From NCBI GenBank assembly GCA_963971165.1, contig OZ020197.1, positions 40,859,186-40,923,185 of the forward strand: DNA of 64,000 bases, written 5' to 3'. Below, one piece after another: positions 57,815 to 64,000 of the stretch. Position numbers and translations under genes: made by a program. Numbering within the stretch: the stretch's first letter is position 1; the number at the start of each line of letters is the position of its first letter. The notes under the pieces are model-generated. The model had not been told where the DNA came from. It did no database searches and was given only the letters and a program-made list of their open reading frames with translations. Origin of the DNA: Philopedon plagiatum. Taxonomy: Eukaryota > Arthropoda > Insecta > Coleoptera > Curculionidae.

Positions 57815-58309
57815 TTATTTAGGTAAAAAATCATAAATATATTCATACAAGATTTTTGAATTCTCAGCACTACAAGTACAATATTCTAAACCATGATAAG
57901 AACAAGTGGTTTTACTTAGAGATAATTTCGGTACATTAACACTGGCTCTAGTAAATTCTAAATTAATAATATCGGGTATATGCTTAAGATATTTCATCGT
58001 GGAAAAAGTTTCCAGTAAGAAGGTCTTCTTTACATGTCCCTTCACATAGATAATATCAACATCCCGTAGATCGTTGTAGATAATGCGGTGAAGTTCATTG
58101 TAATCGGTTTCACCAGAATTGTAGTATAAACCATGTCGGTTCCCATATAGAAACATTGCTTGTTTCTGGCAATCATAGGACAGTTCATAAAACGGTTTAA
58201 CTGGTTTAAAAAGATAGTTTTTTATTTGCTTCCCATCGTAAATAGCCAATTCTTTAGCTTGAAATTCTGGAACGCTGAATCCTTGAACGTCAACCACAAC
58301 AAACTTCAT
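57815..58309 (-). CDS. Conserved Polinton protein with DVQG motif (164 aa)
   Basis: Related to 29929-30408. The ATG at 58309 aligns with the start of that protein; an upstream in-frame ATG at 58348 is also possible. Shared motifs: VVDVQGF, KELAIYDG, YLFKP, HGLYYNSG, IIYVKGHVKKTFLL, and a Cys/His-containing end (SYHGLEYCTCSAEN). The gene directly follows the hexon gene. The fold is probably RNase-H-like by strand pattern, but no full catalytic set was recognised. Confidence 0.65.
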   Translation of the reverse strand: MKFVVVDVQGFSVPEFQAKELAIYDGKQIKNYLFKPVKPFYELSYDCQKQAMFLYGNRHGLYYNSGETDYNELHRIIYNDLRDVDIIYVKGHVKKTFLLETFSTMKYLKHIPDIINLEFTRASVNVPKLSLSKTTCSYHGLEYCTCSAENSKILYEYIYDFLPK

Positions 58310-58334
58310 CGTGTCTGGGTTGAATAGTAACTGC

Positions 58335-59546
58335 CTACAACAGATCACGTACTTGACCTGTTAAAGCCTGATACTCAAGCACTCGATCATGAATAATTAT
58401 ACAAAAGGCCCGTGACTCAGCCGAGAAGTTTTCGGAACTTTGAAACTCCAACTTAACGTCAATAGTGCTACTCTTGAGGGATTCATTTTGTTTAGAGCAG
58501 TCAATAACAAAGAGGGTTCTGCCTGCGAAAGCGAGAAAATCCAAGAGCGGCTCACACCGCTGTTTCCCCAAATAGGTTTTTTGAAAGTCCGTATACATCT
58601 GATAGGCTTCTGCAAACTGTCTATTGGCAAAGTTTAGGTTTAACGACTCATAGGGGTAAACTTCAGAATTTAAATGTAATTTGACGTCGGTGATGTTTAA
58701 ATTATCAAAGTAGGTACAATCAGCTTCAAAGTTATCTTTTCGCTTCTTCATAAAAAATACAATAACTTATCGGGCTCTCTCAGACATGGTCTTAACGGTC
58801 CAAATATCACGTTTTGTCGTTCTCAAAGCTGGCAGTTCATGTAGTTCCCAGTTTCTAAATGGAATATATATCGGTTTGTTTTTTGCAATTTCGTCCAAAA
58901 GCCTTAATTTCACTGCATCACTCGGGTAAATATGCCTCACTTTCAACTCAACCGTTTTTAACGATATTGTTGCCTTCTTAGTACCAGTGGACTTGTAGCA
59001 GTTGTCGTCATGACGAGCACGAACTAGTTTAATTTTCTGTTTACCCATTAAGACATTGTGGTAATCGGCAAACACGCCAAACAATATTGAAAGTGGGATA
59101 CGAAAATTAAAGTCTTTGGAAGTTTCATCTAAGGTCTTGACTGTTCCACTAGGCCAATTCCATCCTGCTATGTCTAGAGCGCGGCTTTCCTGCTCATTTA
59201 AACATAGCATATTTTTAACGGTGCTAACAATACCAGGATCTCGAATCTTTTCAATCTCCTTACCATTAACTTCATAGGAAATGTTGTCAAAGAGAAAGGC
59301 TCCAGCATTATTGGTTAGATCGCAAGTGCCGGTCTTACCAGTGGCATCTGCTTCCACCTTAAACGTACCCTCGATGTAGAGTTGAGCTTCACTCATATCC
59401 AAAAAGACATCTTGCTGATCGATAACAATCTCGATTTCGTCATTGTTATTAAAGGAGTTGGTAAAGGGGTGATAAGTGTGCCATTCTTCGCGAATGACCG
59501 ACTCATCACTCTTGATCTGATTGAAGATTTGAAGTTTTTCTGACAT
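58335..59546 (-). pseudogene. Polinton 2 major capsid (hexon) protein, frameshifted
   Basis: Double-jelly-roll hexon-type protein. The first frame (59546-58767) contains EWHTYHPFTNSF, an early beta region with FLDMSEAQLYIEGTF, and RNWELHELPALRTTKRDIW. It stops at 58767. The second frame (58751-58335) continues with NITDVKLHLNSEVYPYESLN and LFVIDCSKQNES, corresponding to the end of the Polinton 1 protein plus about 50 further residues. One shift between 58750 and 58790 explains the break. Confidence 0.82.
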
Positions 59547-59665
59547 GATAGCCGTAAGGACTGCTTATAGACTGCAAATATAATATATTTGAAAACGTGA
59601 GTGACCCCTTCGACTTCTGACCACTGAATGATCTACCGGCTGAGGTATTAGTGTTTAAATACCTT

Positions 59666-60406
59666 TTAAATACTAGAACCATTTCGTCTAAGTTCTAATC
59701 GAACTACTACTTCTTCACCTCGAAAATTAAGAGGCCTAGAATCCTGGTCTACTAGCGTGAGGGTAATGTTATAGATGCTTTTTTGGTTCACAGGTAAATA
59801 GATTAGATTCCTTGGTTCGATATTTATACTGTAGCCGGGATCGACAGTTGGTGAAAATTCGTAAAGAGTATGTGCGGGATTATTTGTGTAATACGAGCCG
59901 GAAATGATGTTACACTCTACTCTAATAGTAACAACTTGTATAATATCCACAGGCTGATCAGATTCGTGGAATTTGCCAGCCTTTAACAGATGAGGTGAAA
60001 ATCCCAACAACTTTGCAATACTGTCTTTTGGCTTAAAGTTTATGTCGTAGACACTGGCTAACTCGCACTTTAACGTATTGTTATTGGGTTTAAGCGATAA
60101 GATGCGATTCCGTTCATCTGCGGAAGCTCTAGGATCTAGGAGCTTACGTTGTAGAAACTGCTCGATATCTTCCAACTCGTAGGACCCTGTTGGTATTTCC
60201 AATACTAGCTCCTCCTGATTATTGACAATGTAATAAAACTTGTTTCGTCCCTCTTCTATATTGGGGATTGTGTTCCAAGTGTTTAGCGAAATTAATGCTA
60301 AAGAGTAATCAAACCTGGAATCGAGCTCTATGGGAGGTATAAAGTATGCCTCAAGTCGGTGAGAGCGACCTTTTAACGTGAATGTCTGTGACATGACTGA
60401 TGTCAA
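59666..60406 (-). CDS. Polinton 2 minor capsid (penton) protein (246 aa)
   Basis: Single-jelly-roll penton protein that would close capsid vertices. Homologous along its whole length to the broken gene at 49172-49853: HRLEAYFIPPIELDS, WNTIPNIEEGRNKFYY, IPTGSYELEDIEQFL, LLGFSPHLLKAGKF, SGSYYTNNPAHTLYEFSP and LNFRGEEVVVRLEL. The frame is intact and the length is normal for the family. Confidence 0.82.
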   Translation of the reverse strand: MTSVMSQTFTLKGRSHRLEAYFIPPIELDSRFDYSLALISLNTWNTIPNIEEGRNKFYYIVNNQEELVLEIPTGSYELEDIEQFLQRKLLDPRASADERNRILSLKPNNNTLKCELASVYDINFKPKDSIAKLLGFSPHLLKAGKFHESDQPVDIIQVVTIRVECNIISGSYYTNNPAHTLYEFSPTVDPGYSINIEPRNLIYLPVNQKSIYNITLTLVDQDSRPLNFRGEEVVVRLELRRNGSSI

Positions 60407-60425
60407 TAAGCATCAATACCTGCAT

Positions 60426-60701
60426 TTATAAAGTTTCATTGTAGAGAAATGCTAGAGCAAGATGTCCACAGTTTATCATTCCATAATCTTGATACTGATC
60501 GGAATTAAAATATATTTTAACATTTTTCATGTACTTGACAAATTCCTTGGGCGGTTTCAAGTTGCCAAAACTATCGAAATAAACAACTCGATTACCGTGT
60601 TTCTTGTAAGCTACCCAATGTGTTCCGAATCCTGTGTTCCGATCCAAATTAATAACACCACACTCTGTTTTGAGGGGTGCGTTCGGTAAAGTGTCTCGCA
60701 T
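60426..60701 (-). CDS. Polinton 2 adenain-like cysteine protease
   Basis: Adenovirus-type maturation protease. From the ATG at 60701 the residues are His28 (GTHWVAY), Asp43 (YFDSFG), Gln69 or Gln71 (SDQYQD) and Cys78 (NCGH). The open frame and similarity to Polinton 1 continue upstream (KLPEKPLSDHD) into the end of the PLA2-like gene without an ATG. The mature protein could therefore be longer than the 91 residues counted from 60701, and it may use an unusual start. Confidence 0.78.
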   Translation of the reverse strand: MRDTLPNAPLKTECGVINLDRNTGFGTHWVAYKKHGNRVVYFDSFGNLKPPKEFVKYMKNVKIYFNSDQYQDYGMINCGHLALAFLYNETL

Positions 60702-60784
60702 AAATACTCCTCTAAAATGCGGTATTTTTAATCGAGTGGCGTACGAATTAATATCGTGATCGGATAACGGTTTTTCAGGTAGCT

Positions 60785-61564
60785 TTATTGGTAGTTTTTT
60801 GGCATTTTTCGTAAAAACAATCCATAGCCAGTTTTGTGTTTCTTTAAATACAAGCCGCCTCCCTTTTTTCCCAAAGCAATCGCTTCCATTGTTTCGTTGT
60901 GTCGTTTCGATTCTTTCAACTTCTCCTTGGCACTTTCAGCGTCATTAACGGCCTTCGCTACCCCCGCGGCGCCTCCGCTTAGTGCCCCCAGGGCACTAAG
61001 TCCTGCAAATATGGGAATAAGGGGTAGAAACCCACCCTGTTTCGGTAATGGTATTATTCGTGGTACGTTGATCCTCTTACGTCCTCCCACCTTCTTGACC
61101 GTTACTCGGGCAGCTTTAAGTATTTTACTGAGAGTCCTTTTCTTACTAACATCACCAGCACCCGTATGTTTAAGTTGTTTCTTAAGCAGAGTGACCACTG
61201 ATGATAGGGGTTTCATCTTCTTCTTGCCAGCACCCAACTTGCGTTTTACCTTCATGGCGTTAGTTACTAACCACGCTGAAGCTTTTTCACCAAAACTGGA
61301 ATCGTTTGCCGTTACTCGTTCCCAAGCCCGGTTCTCCAACACTCGATCGGACCGATGTCTTGGTTCCAACTCTTTAGACTTTGCGTATTCGATATCGTGA
61401 TCGCGACAAGCACTATCCAATTTGTTCTTTGGTCGATCGCCTCGAGCCAGCCGCTCTTGAAGTTTGGTTCCCGGCCCGCAATAGGAATAACCAGGCAAAT
61501 GAAGCTCGAACGGGAGCTTGTTGATAGCTGTATTTAACACACCTGCACCCTGCAGAGTCTTCAT
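60785..61564 (-). CDS. PLA2-like minor virion protein of Polinton 2 (259 aa)
   Basis: Same architecture as 47949-48767: GPGT at 30-33, catalytic His56-Asp57 in CRDHDIEY, basic linker (KRKLGAGKKKMK), hydrophobic Gly/Ala-rich segment (LIPIFAGLSALGALSGGAAG, identical to Polinton 1) and a C-terminal GGLYLKKHKTGYGLF motif. The identity of the hydrophobic segment while the rest diverges suggests strong constraint. Divergent from the ATPase gene across 43 bases. Intact. Confidence 0.8.
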   Translation of the reverse strand: MKTLQGAGVLNTAINKLPFELHLPGYSYCGPGTKLQERLARGDRPKNKLDSACRDHDIEYAKSKELEPRHRSDRVLENRAWERVTANDSSFGEKASAWLVTNAMKVKRKLGAGKKKMKPLSSVVTLLKKQLKHTGAGDVSKKRTLSKILKAARVTVKKVGGRKRINVPRIIPLPKQGGFLPLIPIFAGLSALGALSGGAAGVAKAVNDAESAKEKLKESKRHNETMEAIALGKKGGGLYLKKHKTGYGLFLRKMPKNYQ

Positions 61565-61607
61565 TAGTAATGAAGTTCTGGGAGGGTGTAGAGTAATATT
61601 TATAGAG

Positions 61608-62291
61608 ATGCACCAAGAGAAACAGAAACTGAAAATCCAAGTTTATAATTGCGATATGAAAAAAGCCAGGTCCCGAAGTAGCAAACATGGCCAACTTCTA
61701 CCTCCTACAATTCGAGCGTTAATATGTGGTCCTAGTAATTGTGGCAAAACCAATGTAATGATTAGTCTTTTGATTGATGAAAATGGTTTAAAATTCGAGA
61801 ATGTGTACGTGTATTCCAAATCCCTGCAGCAAGACAAGTATGACTTTCTTCAACAGGCTATGAAACATCCCCGTTTAGGCTATTTCGGCTACAGTGATAA
61901 TGGTGAAGTTTTAGATCCTGCCAGTGCCCGGCCTCACTCTGTATTCATATTTGATGATGTAGCATGTGAGAAGCAGGATAAAATACGTAATTACTTTTGT
62001 ATGGGCCGGCATCATGCAATTGATTCATTCTATTTATCGCAAACTTACTCGAAAATACCTAAACAGCTGGTTCGTGACAATGCTAATGTATTAATTTTAT
62101 TTAAACAGGACGACTTAAACTTGAAACATATCTACGATGACCACGTTAATACAGACATGACATTCGATGCATTTAAACATATTTGCTCCGAATGTTGGAA
62201 AGATAGGTACGGGTTCCTAGTAGTGGTAAAAGACAATGATATTACCAAAGGCCGATATCGTAACAAGTTTGATACTTATATCATACCCTAA
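61608..62291 (+). CDS. Polinton 2 genome-packaging ATPase (227 aa)
   Basis: FtsK/HerA-like packaging ATPase. Walker A GPSNCGKTN, Walker B SVFIFDDVAC, followed by NYFCMGRHHAIDSFYLSQTY and the DNANVLILFKQDDLNLKHIY region, all matching the 47231-47890 protein. The ATG at 61608 is chosen because it starts outside the divergent PLA2-like gene; the frame is open further upstream (from 61518). Intact. Confidence 0.87.
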   Translation: MHQEKQKLKIQVYNCDMKKARSRSSKHGQLLPPTIRALICGPSNCGKTNVMISLLIDENGLKFENVYVYSKSLQQDKYDFLQQAMKHPRLGYFGYSDNGEVLDPASARPHSVFIFDDVACEKQDKIRNYFCMGRHHAIDSFYLSQTYSKIPKQLVRDNANVLILFKQDDLNLKHIYDDHVNTDMTFDAFKHICSECWKDRYGFLVVVKDNDITKGRYRNKFDTYIIP

Positions 62292-62538
62292 ACTCTCGAG
62301 GTTCAGTGTAACACTTGACGTCCTAGAAGTTAGATGTGTTAAGTCTCGAGAAACAGGGTCTGTTTAGTAGTTGTTTTAGCTGTTTTTCCAGAAACAGGGG
62401 TATGTTTTTTAGCTGTTCTTCCCGAACAGGGTCTGTTTATTAGCTGTTTTTCCATAACAGGGGGCTGTTTTTTAGCTGTTTTTCCCGAACAGGGCCTGTT
62501 TTTTAGCTGTTTTTCTCCGAACAGGGTCTGTTTGTAGC
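62292..62538. repeat. AACAGGGTCTGTTTtTTAGCTGTTTTTCC tandem repeat
   Basis: From about 62350 to 62533 a unit of 30-36 bases is repeated about six times: GAACAGGG, CTGTTT, TTAGCTG and TTTTTCC in this order, with small changes. It lies directly before the ATG of the DUF8207-like gene and may belong to its leader or promoter. The AACAG / CTGTT halves are self-complementary, so each unit can form a small hairpin. Confidence 0.85.
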
Positions 62539-63606
62539 ATGTCTACCCCCATTAGCCAGCTCGATAAAGACGTTAAATGTAGGATTCTCCAAGCTGCACG
62601 CACAATAAGAAAGAAGTATTTAGCATTAAAGTTGGAGCGAGGCGAAGAAGATGAAGCTCTTAATAAATTCTTAATGCCTATTACCGATCCTCTGAATAAG
62701 CTTGTGAGTGCTTCCGCCACCACCACTGTAAAATCTAAGAAACGTAAGATTAAATTGGAAGAGAGCGTTGGTGTAAAACCCAAAGTTAAACCACCCATAG
62801 CAACTCGAGAAGTGAAACCACCTGTAAAATTTTTAACCGAGGAAACTCACTACGGGGATGCTGCTGCTGCTGATGATGATGATGATGCTGTGTTTGAAGA
62901 ACCAGCTCAGGGTCCTGCGGAACACATAAGAAAGAATTTTGAAGATTCTTTTCGAAAATCTGATGTGTTTGAGACTTTTATCGAGCAGTATCCGAAGATT
63001 GCTCAAGAATATCTGAAACTATATTGGTCGAACTCTAGCGAAATAGATGCTAACGGTATGAAATATGATTTAGTGACTGATTCTTGGAACTTAGGTTCAG
63101 AACCGGTTAATTTCTTAAAGAATGGTGATATTCAAGTTAGTTCCCTTACGTACAAGGGAACTCTGGGACTATACGATTTATTGTTTCTCAAGGTTCCTCA
63201 ATTTAATACCGCTGCCGATGACGAACAATATAAGGATATTCTAAAGCGAACAGATTTATACTTGAAAGACAATGGTCAGTTGAAAGGTAATAGATCTCAC
63301 AAATACAATACCATTGTAAAACCACTAATGTCGAGAGGTTCTACGAGTAAAATTCCTTCGCCCGGGGGTAGAATAGTGACCAGATCGAAGTCTGAGAAAT
63401 CTGGATCTGTGAAATCTGGATCGGCCTTAATGGAATACAACGAAAAACCCAAAGAATATGTCTACTATGATGACGTAAATGAGCTGGTTGACAGGTTAAA
63501 AAAGCTAGACGCTTCCAATCAGGTTGGCAACAATAATAACATGAACGAGATTTGGAGCATTTTGCACGAATTGGAACACCTTGGAGTAATTGAATTCTAT
63601 AAATAA
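62539..63606 (+). CDS. Polinton DUF8207-like protein (355 aa)
   Basis: Homologous to 46020-47147. Helical N-terminus (residues 1-45), a disordered middle with an Ala-Asp-rich run (AAAADDDDDAVFEE), a conserved beta region (LTYKGTLGLYDLLFL, YKDILKRTDLY, KYNTIVKPLM) and the C-terminal YVYYDDVNELVDRLKKLD and SILHELEHLG. The role is unknown in all relatives. Start: first ATG after the repeat region. Intact. Confidence 0.75.
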   Translation: MSTPISQLDKDVKCRILQAARTIRKKYLALKLERGEEDEALNKFLMPITDPLNKLVSASATTTVKSKKRKIKLEESVGVKPKVKPPIATREVKPPVKFLTEETHYGDAAAADDDDDAVFEEPAQGPAEHIRKNFEDSFRKSDVFETFIEQYPKIAQEYLKLYWSNSSEIDANGMKYDLVTDSWNLGSEPVNFLKNGDIQVSSLTYKGTLGLYDLLFLKVPQFNTAADDEQYKDILKRTDLYLKDNGQLKGNRSHKYNTIVKPLMSRGSTSKIPSPGGRIVTRSKSEKSGSVKSGSALMEYNEKPKEYVYYDDVNELVDRLKKLDASNQVGNNNNMNEIWSILHELEHLGVIEFYK

Positions 63607-63645
63607 GTTTGTTTAAAGCTGTTATGCCTCAGTACCGCAGTAATC

Positions 63646-64000
63646 ATGAATAAGTTTGGACGTTCCTTGCCTACGTCGTCTAATCAAAAACGAGTGAGAG
63701 TGTTGCAAGCACCTAACTTGATCACTCTTACAAAAGATGGTGATTACGATATTCGAGATCATCGGCTTTGTAACGTCAAATCACCAGCAGATATCGCTGA
63801 TGCTGTAAATAAAAAGTTTGTAGAGAGTATGCTGACTTCACTTTCTACTACCATTGATAGATCGTTGAATGATAAAATACAAGTATCCCACTTGGAGATG
63901 TTGAGACAAGTAACGGGGTTGGAACAAAAAGTAAACAACTCTATCGGTAGTATTGTAAAGCAAATGGAGGCATTTACAAAAACTAATAAGGATTATGTAG
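63646..64000 (+). CDS. Polinton 2 coiled-coil protein, cut by window end
   Basis: An open frame starts at ATG 63646 (MNKFGRSLPTSSNQKRVRV) and runs to the window end without stop (118 codons seen). After a short beta-like segment (LITLTKDGDYDIRDHRLCNV) it turns into a heptad-rich helix (LEMLRQVTGLEQKVNNSIGS). N-terminal anchor plus trimeric coiled coil suggests a fibre-like protein. Position matches the 45555-45971 gene of Polinton 1. Confidence 0.6.
   Translation, partial: MNKFGRSLPTSSNQKRVRVLQAPNLITLTKDGDYDIRDHRLCNVKSPADIADAVNKKFVESMLTSLSTTIDRSLNDKIQVSHLEMLRQVTGLEQKVNNSIGSIVKQMEAFTKTNKDYV

Larger units (their letters stand above)
52310..64000. mobile_element. Maverick/Polinton element 2, right end outside window
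   Basis: Second Polinton with polB, hexon, penton, protease, PLA2-like, packaging ATPase and DUF8207-like genes. The proteins differ clearly from those of Polinton 1, so it is another subfamily, not a recent duplicate. From polB, the block hexon-penton-protease-PLA2 comes first and is inverted; in Polinton 1 the ATPase/DUF8207/integrase block comes first. The coding DNA is less AT-rich than in Polinton 1. polB and hexon carry frameshifts. Confidence 0.88.

Overview
The window is a piece of eukaryotic, most probably insect, nuclear genome made almost entirely of mobile and viral DNA. No ordinary host gene was recognised. Evidence for a eukaryote: tRNA-derived SINE-like repeats with Pol III A and B boxes, GT-AG introns inside transposon genes, a PIF/Harbinger element, a BEL/Pao LTR retrotransposon and two Maverick/Polinton elements. 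The insect assignment is inferred from the type of embedded virus and from BEL/Pao plus Polinton content; no host marker gene is present.

Layout. (1) 171-455: tRNA-derived SINE-like repeat. (2) 1006-4975: PIF/Harbinger transposon with terminal inverted repeats, a Myb/SANT-like accessory gene and a three-exon DDE transposase that reads through without a break. (3) 4976-6243: AT-rich spacer. (4) 6244-28712: a dense, intron-poor block of about 25 genes on both strands that looks like an integrated large insect dsDNA virus of the baculovirus/nudivirus/filamentous-virus assemblage (class Naldaviricetes). Recognisable members are a LEF-4-like RNA-capping/triphosphatase subunit, a VLF-1-like tyrosine recombinase, a PIF-1/PIF-2-like and a PIF-5 (ODV-E56)-like envelope protein, a possible Ac81-like protein, a serine esterase and a VPS4-like MIT+AAA ATPase. 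Baculovirus-type late promoter motifs (DTAAG) sit just upstream of at least 14 start codons, several as compact bidirectional promoters. Most reading frames are open, but the ATPase gene and one neighbouring gene are broken. (5) 28713-29051: a GC-rich junction with a 26-bp-arm hairpin. (6) about 29050-51091: Polinton 1 (polB, integrase, DUF8207-like protein, packaging ATPase, PLA2-like protein, cysteine protease, penton, hexon), with several frameshifts, a truncated hexon gene and an intact BEL/Pao element (34021-40048, identical 220-bp LTRs, 5-bp target duplication) inserted in polB. (7) 51092-52344: simple-sequence arrays, a second tRNA-like head and AT-rich DNA. (8) about 52345 to past the window end: Polinton 2, of a different subfamily with a rearranged gene order, with breaks in polB and hexon but intact penton, ATPase, PLA2-like and DUF8207-like genes.

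How the parts work together. In the viral block, PIF-like proteins would act in oral entry of virions, LEF-4 in late transcription from DTAAG promoters and VLF-1 in genome processing. In each Polinton, polB copies the element by protein priming, the integrase inserts it, and hexon, penton, ATPase and protease form a virion-like module. The main open question is whether the viral block is a decaying endogenous virus, a domesticated cluster, or part of a larger composite with the adjoining Polintons.
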